Shown here: positions 47,072 to 58,354 of the stretch, in pieces
How the letters are laid out: each line of letters starts with the position of its first letter
Numbering within the stretch: the stretch's first letter is position 1
Source of the DNA: Cristatella mucedo
Taxonomy: Eukaryota; Bryozoa; Phylactolaemata; Cristatellidae
Reading direction: 5' to 3'
Assembly: GCA_009760855.2 (NCBI GenBank)
Contig: WPIO01000215.1
Location: 250,001 to 314,000 of the forward strand
DNA: 64,000 nt
The notes under the pieces: model-generated
Databases searched by the model: none
What the model saw: the letters and a program-made list of their open reading frames with translations, nothing else
What the model was told of the DNA's origin: nothing
Position numbers and translations under genes: made by a program

Positions 47072-47374
47072 AAGCTCTTCGTGGATCCACAATTGCAGCA
47101 TCTGCTGGGTCCGGCCACCGCTGGAAAAAACCATCGCTTGTTTTTTGGAAATTCGAGAACAGGTGACCGATGCGAAATTTTTCCAGTAATTTTTCGTCAA
47201 TACTTGTTGGTGATTTTTTCAGGCCAGCACAGGCAGCGGTGGTCCTGGGTGTAGCAGCATCATTCGAAATTTGCATAGGATAAGGCAGTTCTATTTGAAT
47301 TTGCAAACTGTTATTTATATCGCTACACATATGTGTCCATCTATTTCATTTCAGAGACAACGAACGGATCTAGA

Positions 47375-47422
47375 ATGACGGCACGTGCCCTAATTGTTGC
47401 TACGTGTCTGGTTGTCGCACTG
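47375..47422 (+). pseudogene. C-type lectin copy 1, exon 1 (signal peptide)
   Basis: ATG then MTARALIVATCLVVAL and a 'GTAAGT' donor, phase 0. The hydrophobic core is a classical signal peptide. A 'tttcag' acceptor lies 21 nt before the ATG, so the 5' leader is itself spliced. Identical at protein level to exon 1 of copy 2. The exon is sound; the gene is called a pseudogene because of exon 3. Confidence 0.85.
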
Positions 47423-47530
47423 GTAAGTAAAGCGTCTATTCAGTGCTAAACACCTTTACCTGCTATTGCAGTACATCTCAGGTTCGCAGAGCTTTGACAC
47501 AAGTACACCAAAAACCGTTTTGCATAGCAG

Positions 47531-47618
47531 ATGCCAAGCAGCAGTGCTGATCTAACTGTCGAGGATCCACAGGACGGCCTTACTTCTGGCAATCCAGCTG
47601 ATGGCGAAGAATCTGAAG
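47531..47618 (+). pseudogene. C-type lectin copy 1, exon 2 (linker)
   Basis: The 'atagcag' acceptor and 'GTAAAT' donor give 88 nt: MPSSSADLTVEDPQDGL ... GEESE plus one base (phase 1 out). An acidic Ser-rich linker between the signal peptide and the lectin domain. It differs from copy 2 at a handful of residues, with no frame damage. Intron 1 is 108 bp in both copies. Confidence 0.83.
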
Positions 47619-47984
47619 GTAAATGGTTGCCAAAATTGATTTCCAAGTGTGATTCGCAGCTTCCGATAAATTTGAAATTCAAAATAACGATACTGTTAAC
47701 AGTATGAGCTTCCCGAAATGAAAATATTTCACTTCTAAATAGCTAAATGGCATCTTTGCGAGAAATTATATGTTAAAGTCTCTGAAATGTGACAGTCATT
47801 AAGCGATAGGGAACAATATAGGTACAACGTTAGAACTTCTCCAATTGAAGTAGGTGAAATTAATACTACGAACTTGTGATTGAAAACTTACACATCCGTC
47901 AAAAAAAGGGTAACAATTCGTTAGCACTTCATTTTAAGTCTTTATTTGAATTGGTCGAGCAGTTTGGGAAAATAAATGAGAAAT

Positions 47985-48221
47985 GAATAAACCAGCAAAG
48001 TTTTATAATGCTGAAAGCGCCTGAGTGCACCGGCTGGTTGACCACCAAGCAGTGAGTTACAAAAGTCAAGACGGGATGACACAAGTCAGTGATTAATTTA
48101 GATGTGGTATCCCTATCTAAACAACCCGAATTTTAGCAATGATATGAAGCTGAAAGTAGACAGACATGATCGTGGAGCTGATGTGGTAGTCTGATGAAAT
48201 GACACTCCCAAACATGGCAGT
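47985..48221 (-). mobile_element. Old LINE-A relative shared by both lectin copies
   Basis: Reversed coding text (QLHIIAKIRV / [10 protein letters not shown]-like) present at the same place in copy 2 (60040-60285). The insertion therefore predates the duplication. Confidence 0.75.
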
Positions 48222-48975
48222 AATGTGGCAACTGCGACGCTCACGACAGACAAGCCTAGCTGCAGAGTTTTGCACCAGCTACAATCGCCTAATCGCACAT
48301 GCTGGTAGGCCAGTAAGCAGTGAGTTGCAGAAGTCGAGAAGAGATGTCACGAATGCATGGACCAACTTAGACGTGGTATCCTTATCTAAACAAGCCTGAA
48401 TTTTAGCAATGTTATGGAGCTGAAAATAGGCGGATTTGACTGTGGAGCTGATACCGTCGTCTAACGAGAGGTCGCTTTGGACTGTGACACCTAGATTTCG
48501 AGCTGATTCAACTGGAGATATGCTGGCAGAGCCAGTTTTGAGAGTCAGCCTTTCCAATCTCTGAATTACACTGGGTTTGCCCATAACTAGTAAGTTAGTT
48601 GTTTCATCGTTTAGTTTTAGAAAATTTGCTGCCATCCATGTGCGGATGTCATCAATAGATGCAGCAAGTGAGTTGAGAGAATTTGAGGTGCTCGAAGGCT
48701 GGCAGGGATCAAAGTAAACGTACAACAGAGTGTCATCCGAATAGAAGTGAAAGCCTAGATTGTACTTGGCAATCATATCAGCCAGAGGAAGAGTTTAAAC
48801 CGTGAAAAGATCCGGACCTAGCACGGAGCCCTGAGGTACTCCATATTTCAGAGGTACTTCAGATGATCTTTGTCTATTCACGTCAATACTCTGGAGTCAC
48901 CCACCGTGATAGGACCTGAACCACTGCACAGCAGTGCCAGTGATGCCCAGGCGAGATAAGAGGTAGATCTTTGTG
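48222..48975 (-). mobile_element. LINE-A internal fragment private to lectin copy 1
   Basis: Minus strand: NLGFHFYSDDTLLYVYFDP (catalytic box YSDD), [37 protein letters not shown] and [20 protein letters not shown]. Upstream text to GVPQGS and the WF-SYLSG region follows. It has no 3' UTR or tail: its 3' side fuses to the older LINE fragment at 48222. Confidence 0.88.
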
Positions 48976-49194
48976 ATCGATAATATCTAAAGCTCAGTAA
49001 TGTTATTTCCCAACTGTTTTTAGCTATTTTCAATACACGCTTATGGGTTTCAGAGGGGAGCGATATCGGTGAAGATATCTCACTGGGTCTCTCATCGGCC
49101 TATGAGTAAAGGCTAGTGGTTACAACAAGGCTGAGGGCTAGGCTAAGATGGGGAAGGCTGAACTTGAAAATACAGATCAAGGTCAGGTAATGGT

Positions 49195-49380
49195 TAGACT
49201 GGTGAGCCGTGATGGCACACTAGGTAAGGCGGATATTTTTCTCGACCTCGGTCCCGAGGTCGTGGGTTCGAAGCCACAGTTGGGTGATTCTTTAACGCTG
49301 CAGCAAGCGGTGGCGATCAGCCGTACTGGCTCTTCTGTCTCTACGAAAAAAAGGCCATCAAACAGCTAGTAGTACTGTTA
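49195..49380 (+). mobile_element. SINE-2 copy (orthologous to 61330-61515)
   Basis: 'gtgagccgtgatggcacact' A-box head, 'gacctcggtcccgaggtc' arm, B box 'gtgggttcgaagcc', then 'gcaagcggtggcgatcagcc' and 'ggctcttctgtctctacgaa'. Found at the same position in copy 2. Confidence 0.9.
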
Positions 49381-50379
49381 TCTTTATTTAAAGGGTCAGC
49401 CCTTGCCGTCTGACTGTAGCTCTATGTGTTAGCATATTGACAGAGAGCTTTCATTTCATTTTCATTTCACTTCTGAGAGCCGCGACCCATAGTCTCCCTC
49501 TGCCGGTAAATCTGAAAGCCACTCTGCAAAGGATTAAGCTTATATAATGAACACCATTAATGTCGATTTAACCTTTTATAAACTTACCTAATCTTCGACT
49601 TAACACCGATTAAATCACTTTGATATGTGAGCGCTCTGGACGTCTCTGCTCAAATGTTCCGCACCGTCAGTACGCCTTGAAAACGGCATCGGAATGATGT
49701 TGGTGGGATAATAGAAACTGTAATCAAAAGATTTGGGTTGCGAACTTATGGCCAATAGCAAGCGGTGTCATGGTAAAATTACTGTCACGACAGGAGCCTG
49801 TGCTTCACTACTATGGTTGACTTAAGCCTTTATGGGAGGCATGATTACGTTGACTGGTCTCACGATCTCGCAATCTCCCTGTGTTAAGGGGAGTGCTAGA
49901 TCAAGTCGTCAAATTCTACTCAAGTACTCTTATCGGTCAATAGTTACAACTGATACGGTCTTGAGACAGGTCTCATGGGAATATACATAGACTTCAGGTG
50001 GAGAGCAAATTAACGAGATGCAGCTGCCAGACGAAAGCGCTTGTAGATGTCAGTCGAAGCTAGGCCGAAATTGATTCAGCAAATCGTAAATTGTACATTA
50101 GTGACGATTTGTCGTTTCCTCACACCGATATCGCTTTATACATCTCACAGGCGACCGTTCTATGCTCAAAACTGACAGCTTTCGTTATATTTCTTGTTGT
50201 TGTAGTGATCATAGCGATACATCAACCTGTCTTAAAAGTTAATAAACGTAAGGGGCTGGCGAGGTCAAACGCACATGCGACGTTAGAATTTCATCAAGTT
50301 AAATTCAATTTAGCTGCTATTTGTTGCACGCGAATGCATTAACTAGTATTCCATGACACCGTTATCGTTTGATGTTCAG

Positions 50380-50522
50380 GCACACGTTATGTGTTTGTGA
50401 AAAACCAACCCTGACCTGGGAAAAGGCTGAAGGTTACTGTCTCTCTATTGGCATGAAGTCGGCGAAGGTTGACAATCAGGCAGAGCAGAACTATCTCAAG
50501 GCGCACATCAAAGGTACCCCAG
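50380..50522 (+). pseudogene. C-type lectin copy 1, exon 3, frameshifted
   Basis: Exon 3 holds the first half of the lectin domain. It is 143 nt against 141 in copy 2. In the frame set by exon 2 it reads G-TRYVFVKNQP then TGA (50412-50414). The rest is intact in another frame: LTWEKAEGYCLSIGMKSAKV and DNQAEQNYLKAHIKGTP. The extra 2 nt lie in 'aaaaaccaaccc', where copy 2 has 'aaagaaacc'. Unless an assembly error or altered splicing is involved, this copy cannot make the lectin domain. Donor 'CAG|GTAATT'. Confidence 0.85.
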
Positions 50523-50804
50523 GTAATTATTGCCTCGTCGGCCATTTACCGTGCTGGCACTAGTGCCAGTCTGCTCAGCTTGTGAGCCCCCGAGCCTCTC
50601 ACCCTTCCTATCCAGTGCTCCTTTTGGTCTCAGTTCAAAATGGTATTATCTCTACTTTAAAAAAATGGCTTCATCTCTACACTGAAAACGGACCGAAAGC
50701 CACTTACGTTTTATGAGTTTGGTATGCAAAACCTTCCAGCCCCACACCCACAAAGTTTTTCTGTATTTGTGGAGTTTCAGACGGAGATACGATACTTTAC
50801 ATTT

Positions 50805-51260
50805 GCATTACATAGCAATTCGGGCTCGCTTAGACCGCCATACTACAGCTAGATTAGTCGATAAGTTCGCAGTATCTCGTCTAATTTTTTTTAACTCCCT
50901 GCTAGCGGGTCCACCGGCCTGTGCAATTAAACAATTACTGCCGGTGCAAAACTCGGCAGTTAGGCTTGGCTGTCGTGATCATCGCAGTTGTCACGTCACA
51001 CCACTGCTCGCCGACCTGCACTGACTTCTGGTCAAGCAACGCATCGACTTTTAGGTTCTGTCAGTTACTTTTTGACCCATTCATCACGTGGCTCCAGCCA
51101 ACCTATCTGATTTACGCCCCCCCCCCGTCGGGCTTAGGATAGTACCACACGCTTTTCGTACCAAGCTGCCACTAACCGTATTTGCATTCCGACCCTATGT
51201 GTTTCACCTCTAACCATACTGTGCTTGTTGCCATTGAGCATCGAGTCCCAGAGGTTTGAC
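50805..51260 (+). mobile_element. Diverged LINE-A fragment
   Basis: FAVSRLIFFNSLLAGPPACA, QNSAVRLGCRDHRSCHVTP and LADLH followed by frame decay, a poly-C run near 51119-51125 and 3' UTR text ('aagctgccactaaccgtatt'). Confidence 0.8.
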
Positions 51261-51269
51261 CTTTGAGCT

Positions 51270-51775
51270 TCTCCTCGGCTAAAAGAGCTAGGATGGCTGC
51301 CGGTTGATCGACTGATACTGAAATAAAAGCTGTCCAAACGAGGCCTGCCACGGCTTGGCGCCTTCATACCTACTTGAACTGCTGCACTAGTTTCAGCCTC
51401 CTCGTGCTCTCAGGTCTTGTATGGACGATAAGTTAGCTGTTCCATTCCTCGGCTTAAAGACCGTTGCCACAGAAGCTTTAGCTCTGCAGGTCCTAGACTG
51501 TGGAACTCGCTTTAACAAATTTTACGCAACGACAACTACCCTCCTACTGCCGACTATGGCTCATTCTTTTCAGTGGTTCTGAGCTGCTGATTCTATGCTT
51601 CTCACTACTGCTACTGCTCTCCTGACTCTGCTATGCTTTCCACTTTCTATTTGCTACGCGAGATGAAGTCGGTTGGACGCCGAATGCATACGGAAAGCAG
51701 CTTAAGGTGCGAGCTCACTGTACGAAACTCTCCTGCTTCTTTGCAGCAATTGTACAGTTCCTAGAAAAACATTTG
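51270..51775 (+). mobile_element. LINE-B 3' fragment
   Basis: Words matching the 23.8 kb copy: 'aaagagctaggatggctgcc', 'ctgttccattcctcggctta', 'gcaggtcctagactgtggaa', 'gcatacggaaagcagctta'. Several frame breaks. Confidence 0.8.
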
Positions 51776-51878
51776 GCTCTCAGTAGGCGATGTTCAAATA
51801 CATTATTGTTATTATTAGTACCAATTTTTTTTGATCGCTGACAGCATCCTACAACGAAGTTTCTTTGTTTTTTTATAG

Positions 51879-52129
51879 AACACAATGGAAAGTTCTTTTG
51901 GATAGGACTCCATGCTATTAGCTACCCCTATATCTGGTACTGGAGTTGCGATTTCAAAAACTTGCCCTACTCATCGTGGGCTCCTGGTGAGCCGAACAGA
52001 GACGACAACTTCTACTGCAAAATTCTCGATCCTGGCCGCGATTACTTGTTGAAAAACAAAGTCTGTACTCTTGAGCTCTCGTCAATTTGTGAGTCTTGCC
52101 ATTACAATTGTCGCAGAAATCAGCTATGA
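51879..52129 (+). pseudogene. C-type lectin copy 1, exon 4 (EPN half of the lectin domain)
   Basis: A 'tttttttatag' acceptor, entering in phase 1. It encodes the WIGL core (GKFFWIGLHAISYPYIWYW) and SSWAPGEPNRDDNFYC with an intact EPN, the mannose-type calcium/sugar motif. The WND position reads LKN (DYLLKNKVC). The exon ends SSICESCHYNCRRNQL and TGA, eight residues longer than copy 2 and with an extra Cys. The exon itself is open. Polyadenylation signal AATAAA follows at 52155. Confidence 0.85.
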
Positions 52130-52154
52130 AGACAGTAGAAAATTGACAACATTA

Positions 52155-52160
52155 AATAAA
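52155..52160 (+). terminator. Polyadenylation signal AATAAA, lectin copy 1
   Basis: AATAAA 26 nt after the stop codon; conserved with copy 2 (63685). Confidence 0.75.
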
Positions 52161-52324
52161 ATTTTCGGATAAATATAATCAAGTGTACTTGCTATAAACA
52201 AGCATGAAACATTGATTTCTCTACTACAATTGTAAATTGATGACGTGGTAGGGGCGCATAAGAAACAAAATCTTGACAGAGTGCTGGCCTAGAGTGACTC
52301 TTTCAAGTGATTATTGTTGAGATA

Positions 52325-52400
52325 ATAATGATAATGCATTTGACATAGCACCCTTATAGGACTCAATCCCTTTTCAGGCACTTTACGTTTTCTACATAGG
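52325..52400 (-). mobile_element. LINE-A tail shared by both lectin copies
   Basis: 'gataataatgataatgcatt' followed by the reversed tail hairpin remnant. The same tail is at 63852-63930. Confidence 0.7.
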
Positions 52401-52484
52401 ATCCGTCAACAACGAATAATCAAACACAATCGATCCAAAAACGTTATATCTGTGGTGGCGTAACTTCATCGTTGAAACGTTAAT

Positions 52485-54120
52485 AATACTAATAATAATA
52501 ATAATACACTTGATAAGCGCCCTCAGAGAACTTAATCTCTCTCTAGGTGCTTTACATTTGCTGCAAAGGGAAATGCAATTGAATGGTAAGTAAAATCATG
52601 CTTGAAAAACAAACACAATGAATAATATGGTTAGGGATGACATGCACAGTATCAGCATGCAAATGTGGTTAGTGGCAGCATGCACAGTGTCAGCACGCAT
52701 AAGCACATCAGGAGGAATCACAGGGACACACTATATGCTGTCCTAAATAGGTGTGTTTTTAAGTTCCTTTTAAATGTGGTCAGGTCAGGGGATGTTCTGA
52801 CGCAGGTCGGGAGGGAGTTCCAGGCTTTGGGAAGATACGAACTAAATGCACAGTGTGCAAAGGATTTAAGGTTTGTACGAGGTATTTGTAGACTGTTGGA
52901 TTCCTAAAAGCTGGTGGGACGATGCTTGGCCTGATGGGGTAGTATATCTGAGAGATAGGCTGGTGCCATAGAATGAAGGGACCTAAAAGTGAGCGACAAA
53001 ACCTTGAAGTCAATCCGTTGCTTGACTGGTAGCCAGTGCAGGTCGGCGAGAAGTGGAGTAATGTGGCAACTGCGACGCTCACGACAGACAAGCATAGCTG
53101 CAGAGTTTTGCACCAGCTACAATCACCTAATCGCACATGCTGGTAGGCCAGTAAGCAGTGAGTTGCAGAAGTCGAGACGAGATGTCGCGAATGCATGGAA
53201 CAACTTGGACGTGGTATCCTTATCAAAACAAGCCCAAGTTTTAGCAATGTTATGAAGCTGAAAATATGCATATTTGACTGTGGAGCTGATATGGTCGTCT
53301 AACGAGAGGTCGCTTTGGAATGTGACATCTATATTTTGAGCTGATGCAACAGGAGAGCTGACAGAGCCAATTTTGAGTCAGCCTTTCCAATCTCTGAATC
53401 ACACTGGGTTTTCCCATAACTAGTTAGTTAGTTTTATCATCGTTAAGTTTTTGAAAATGTGCTGCCATTCATGTGCGGATGTCATCAATGCATGCAGCAA
53501 CTGAGTTGAGAGAGTTTGAGGTGCTCGAAGGCTGGGAGGGATCAAAGCAAAGGTACAACTGAGTGTCATACGCATAAAAGTGAAAGCCTAGATTGTGCAT
53601 GGCAATCACATCAGGAAGAGGCAGAGTTAAAACCAGCGTGAAAAGAACCGGAACTAGCATAGAGCCCTGAGGTACTCCATATTTCAGAGGTACTTCAGAT
53701 TATCTTTGTCCATTCACGTCAATACTCTGGAGTCTCCCACTGAGATAGGACCTGAACCACTGCTGAGCAGTGCCAGTGATGCCCAGGCGAGATGAGAGGC
53801 GCTCTAGAAGAACTTTGTAATCGATGGTATCAAAAGCTGCCTTAAGATCGAGCAAAACAAGCAGAGACACTCTACCCATGTCTGCATTCCTAAGAAGGTC
53901 GTTGTATACCCTAAGCAAGGCTGACTCTGTCGATTGATTAGCTCTAAAGCCAGACTGGAACTTACTAGCAAGGTGTGAGGATTCGACATATGAGTTCAGC
54001 TGGTCTGACACGACCTGTTCCAGTGTCTTTGATAGGAATGGTAGAAGGGAGTCTGGAAGAAGGGAGAACGTTGCAACCAAAGTCTTGGAGCAACTTTAAC
54101 TGATTTAGCAACGTTCCCTG
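52485..54120 (-). mobile_element. LINE-A copy, longest minus-strand copy
   Basis: From tail (AAT)n at 52488 back through the 3' UTR and the C-terminal block ([16 protein letters not shown]). The reverse transcriptase core follows: FLSKTLEQVVSDQLNSYVE, FQSGFRANQSTESALLRVYN, LLVLLDLKAAFDTIDYKVLL and WFRSYLSGRLQSIDVNGQR. A stop (near 53700) interrupts the core. The catalytic box reads FYAYDTQLY instead of YADD. No endonuclease domain is visible, so this copy is dead. Confidence 0.92.
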
Positions 54121-54124
54121 GCAT

Positions 54125-54820
54125 TTGAAATGAAAGTGGTGCAAATTTGGGACAGAACCAATCCAAATGGCTCTATTCTGAATTTATTTCACATTCAATT
54201 CTCCTAAGGAAGAAAACAGCTATAAAGTACTGCTAGCAATTTTGTTGCTCCTGCTGCCAAAAGTTCAAGATCGCAAGACCTAGTGGTTTCCCTTTGCAAC
54301 TTCATCCAGGTGGCCCATGGCTTACCATGCACACGAAACTACTTAGCATCCATTAGGACTTCTTAAGATCCTCGATAAACTGTCAATCGAAAGGCGTTCC
54401 ACAGCCTGTGTCCTATTGGCTGCGAATCTAGGGCACCGAGCTGTACTATCTTTTGCTGTTTGGACGTTGAAGCAAGCTGAAAGTTTCCCTGCTACAAACG
54501 ACTTATGATCATTAGAGAGTATCTAGACTATGTAGCTTACCTGACCGCAGAGAAGATTGGTTGACGTGCTGAGCGTCCAAACCTCAACGTCACAAGCCCA
54601 ATCGCCGGTCGGTCGTGCAGTGGTCAATTCTTTGCCTAAAGGCTGACCATATATATAGCGAAAAATAGGCCACATCCAAAGACATTTCCCGAGGTTGGAG
54701 CTACGAGCACAACTGAGTTATTGGTGCCGCCATCCCATACTGATTATGATCTTTAAAATATTAAAAATCTCTGTGAATACTGTACTCAAGCAGATATCTA
54801 TTCCAATCATTCTGCTAGCT
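54125..54820. other. Unassigned
   Basis: No supported gene. It may be further LINE-A 5' sequence too decayed to recognise. Confidence 0.4.
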
Positions 54821-54826
54821 ACTAAC

Positions 54827-54912
54827 AGTGCAGGTCGGCGAGAACTGGTGAGACGTGGCAACTGCGACGCACACAACATACACGCCTAGCTGCAGAGTTT
54901 CGCACAAGATCA
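54827..54912 (-). mobile_element. Short LINE-A fragment
   Basis: 'cagtgcaggtcggcgagaac', 'gtggcaactgcgacgcacac' and 'ctagctgcagagtttcgcac' match the reversed [22 protein letters not shown] region. Confidence 0.8.
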
Positions 54913-54972
54913 AATCCTTCAGAGACCAGGCCTTTAATTAGTGCCTCCTCAAAGAGCGGAACTTACTCCTGA

Positions 54973-55240
<268 letters not shown>

Positions 55241-55257
55241 CACGACACCTACTGACT

Positions 55258-55515
55258 ATTTCCCTTTGAAAAAGAAACTTAAAACTCCTCTATTCTTGAC
55301 ATCCCGCGATTCATCCTTTATTTGCTTTTGAGTGCTGACACTGTGGCATGCTGCCACTAACCTTGCATGCACGCTGATGCTATGCATGTCAGCCCTAACC
55401 ATTTTTTCTTGTAGCTCATTGAGCCTGCTGCCAATAACCATTCGATCGTGCTTCCTTTGCAGCAAATATAAAGTGCCTAGGAAAAGATTGAGTTCTCTCA
55501 GGGTACTTCAATAAT
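55258..55515 (+). mobile_element. LINE-A 3' end
   Basis: KKKLKTPLFLTS-like coding remnant, 3' UTR ('gagtgctgacactgtggcat') and tail hairpin near 55470-55505. Confidence 0.82.
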
Positions 55516-55544
55516 TTTGTTAAAATTGTAAAAACAGCTTGCTA

Positions 55545-55850
55545 AATACTCTGCAGCTAGGCTTCCCTGTCGTGGGTGTCGCATTTGCCACATCACACCA
55601 CTTCTTGCCGACCTTCAATTGCTCCCTGCAAAGTAGAGCACCTACTTCAAGGTTCCTTTATTAACTTTTAGGATGATTTCTTCTGCGGATTGAGTATACT
55701 TAGTTGAGCTGAATTAGGTCCAGGACATGCATTGTACCACTTCCTTTTTGGAATCTATACGTTTGCCAATGCCTATTACTAACCAGAAATTCTTTCAGAA
55801 ACATGACTTTAGGTCCTGTGCTCTAAAAGCCTGAAACTCATTTCGACTGG
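55545..55850 (+). mobile_element. Diverged LINE-A coding fragment
   Basis: 'ctctgcagctaggcttccct', 'cacaccacttcttgccgacc' and 'ctcatttcgactggtgtcac' follow the order of the LINE-A C-terminal block. Many frame breaks. Confidence 0.7.
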
Positions 55851-55879
55851 TGTCACAATATACCCTGACTAGATGAAAT

Positions 55880-56830
55880 TTGTATAATAATACAATAACA
55901 ATAATACGTTTTATATAGCGCTCCCAGAGGACTCGATATTTTTATAGGCACTTCACCTTTGCCACAAAGAAAGTACGGTCGAATGGTTAGTGATTGCATG
56001 CTCAATAAACAACAAGAATAACATTTTTTGGGTGACAAGCACAGGGTCAGCATGAAAGTATGGTTAGTGGCAGCATGCATTATGAACTCGGATAAGCACA
56101 TACAATACAAATCACAGGGAGCGACTAAATGCTATGATAAATATTTGCGTTCTTAGTTTCATTTTAATTGTCTAGAAGTCAGGGGATGTCGTGACGCTGG
56201 TCGTGAGTAAATTCCAGGCTTTGAGGGCATACGAGCTAAAGGCAAGCTCTCTAAAAGATTTGTGGTTTGATTAAGGTAGATGTAACAAGTTAGTGTCCGA
56301 AAAGCATGTGGTACGATGCTTAGCTTAGTAGGGCAGTAGATCTGGTAGGTAGGCTGGAACCAAAGAATAAAGGAGCCTAAAAGTGAGTGAGAAAACCTTG
56401 AAGTCGATGCAATGCTTGAATGAAGCAAGTGAAGGTTAGCGAGAGTTGGTATGATGTGGCCACTGAGACGCTGACGACTGGGAAGCCTAGCTGCAGAGTT
56501 TCACACCAGCAATACACGCCCGAGTGCATAGGCTGGTAGACTAGCAAGCAGTTAGTTACACAAGTCAAAGCGAGATGTCGAAAATGTATATACCAATTTA
56601 GATGTGGTAACCAGTTCTAAAGAAGCTCGAATTTTAGTGATGTGCGGTAGCTGAAAGTAGGCGGATTTGACTGTGGTGCTGATGTGGTTGTCTACTGAAA
56701 AGTTATGACTTTAGAATATAGCACACTGATTTCATGTAAACCCAAAAGAAATATGCTGGAAGAGCCGATTTTGAGAGATAGCGTTTCCAATTTCTGAATG
56801 ACACTAAGTTCGATCGTAAAAAACAACCTA
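55880..56830 (-). mobile_element. LINE-A copy, old
   Basis: Reversed tail near 55905-55960, 3' UTR, then coding text back to the 'GSANIS' region near 56765. The C-terminal frame is broken (TLTCYIYLNQTTNLLESL etc.). Confidence 0.8.
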
Positions 56831-56834
56831 CAAA

Positions 56835-57085
56835 CCTACGCGCATATCGAAGCATTTAGTAGGTCCATTGATGTCGTCCTTTGAGTTCTTAAGCGTGCTG
56901 ATACCATGCACGTAGACACTAACCATATTTGTGTGCTGACTTTTTGCATGTCACCTATAACAATGTTATGCTAGTTGTCATTGAACACACGGCCACTAGC
57001 CATTCGAAAATGCATCCTTAGTATGAAAAGTGCCTGGTAAGAGACTAAGTTCTCTGAAGGCACTGTACAAATGCATTATTATTAC
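56835..57085 (+). mobile_element. LINE-A 3' UTR and tail
   Basis: 'aagcatttagtaggtccatt' through 'aagtgcctggtaagagacta' and a short ATT run. Confidence 0.78.
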
Positions 57086-57141
57086 TGTAAATATTGTGTG
57101 AATATCGCACGTACTTGTTGATCTAAATTCTGCACGTTGAA

Positions 57142-57334
<193 letters not shown>

Positions 57335-57604
57335 TGGACGATATTAAATTGATGGATGCATCGGTAAAGTATAACAGTGACCTAACAATTTTCATGAAGC
57401 ACTGAGGCTTGAAGACAGTATAACTTTATCTAGCCTGTACTATCGTCGTTTTATTTCGTGCAAATATAAGTAATTATTTTGGCACTGTTTTTAAAGCAAT
57501 GAATTGTACTTAGCCGGCTTAATCTTGCTTGTTCGAAACCTCTAATGGTGCTTAGCTCATAATTTATATTGCCCCTGCATGAGGTAACCGGTAATATTTA
57601 TCAC

Positions 57605-57852
57605 GAAATACTCACTTAAAGTAATGCTTGACAACCACAATAGTAAATTTTCTCGATATCGTCTTCTTCGAATCCTGTAGAAGAGGTTCCGTCTAAGATG
57701 GTTATGGATAAGGCTGCAAATCCGTGACCTATGACAAGTTCCGTCGTACTCAGCAACCGGGTCGACGAGGTTATAGAAAGGTTCTCTTCCGCATCTTTGC
57801 CTAACAATAACATCCCAATCTGTGCCCAACATTTAAATGTTTTTGTAATCAA
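57605..57852 (-). other. Anonymous minus-strand ORF
   Basis: The frame reads CWAQIGMLLLGKDAEENLSI, TSSTRLLSTTELVIGHGFAA and GTSSTGFEEDDIEKIYYCG before a stop near 57617. It looks protein-like, with an acidic end. A possible acceptor 'gttgggcacag' precedes IGMLLL and a 'gtgagt' lies just past the stop. No family is recognised, and two other open frames overlap. It could be a lone exon or a decayed mobile-element gene. Confidence 0.25.
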
Positions 57853-57859
57853 CCTTGCA

Positions 57860-58190
57860 GTTCGTTATCTCAGGAAAACAAAGGCATATGTTCAGGCTGC
57901 AGTCACTTTTTGCAACCCCCTTGAATCGGTGAATTCTGACGTTAGGAGGCATCTATCCTTCTCAAATCTTGCATACTCCAAACCAAGTTATCTTATTATT
58001 GCGACCATTAGCCGATTTACCTAGCAGATCTTAATTAAATTAGCTAGCCTAGCCGTAGACCTCACTCACAATTGGCCCGTATTGACCGATTGCTTGCCTT
58101 TGCCTGAACACTAAAGAAAACTATTTGTTCCATTTGCCTCCTTGTGCTGGTGCACATCGCTAACCAATTGATGTTTAGTAAAGCATCCGC
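57860..58190. other. Unassigned
   Basis: No supported feature. Confidence 0.4.
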
Positions 58191-58194
58191 CTAG

Positions 58195-58352
58195 AGGTAT
58201 TGAGTATTGACGTGAATAGACAAAGATCATCTGAAGTACCTCTGAAATATGGATTAACTCAGGGCTCCGTGCTAGGTCAGGTTCTTTTCACGGTTTAAAC
58301 TCCCACTCTTGCTGATGTGATTGCCAAGCACAATCTAGGCTTTCACAACGCT
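58195..58352 (+). mobile_element. LINE-A internal fragment
   Basis: 'gagtattgacgtgaatagac', 'gaagtacctctgaaatatgg', 'ctcagggctccgtgctaggt' and 'gccaagcacaatctaggctt' cover the SIDVNGQRSSEVPLKYG to KHNLGFH region. Confidence 0.88.
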
Positions 58353-58354
58353 GA

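Larger units (their letters stand above)
47623..50379. other. Lectin copy 1 intron 2, with repeat inserts
   Basis: Duplicated intron sequence interrupted by LINE-A text at 47985-48975 and SINE-2 at 49195-49380. The remainder aligns by eye with 59657-62512. Confidence 0.75.
50523..51878. other. Lectin copy 1 intron 3, with LINE inserts
   Basis: 1356 bp against 756 bp in copy 2. It contains LINE-A text at 50805-51260 and LINE-B text at 51270-51770. A single arm of the 63.24 kb hairpin ('gtatgcaaaaccttccagcc') occurs near 50721. Confidence 0.7.
47072..52467. repeat. Segmental duplication, copy 1 (lectin locus)
   Basis: Collinear with 59084-64000: the same leader, four exons, intron text, SINE-2, polyadenylation signal and downstream sequence. 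Each copy also has private inserts. LINE-A elements abut both ends. Confidence 0.93.
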
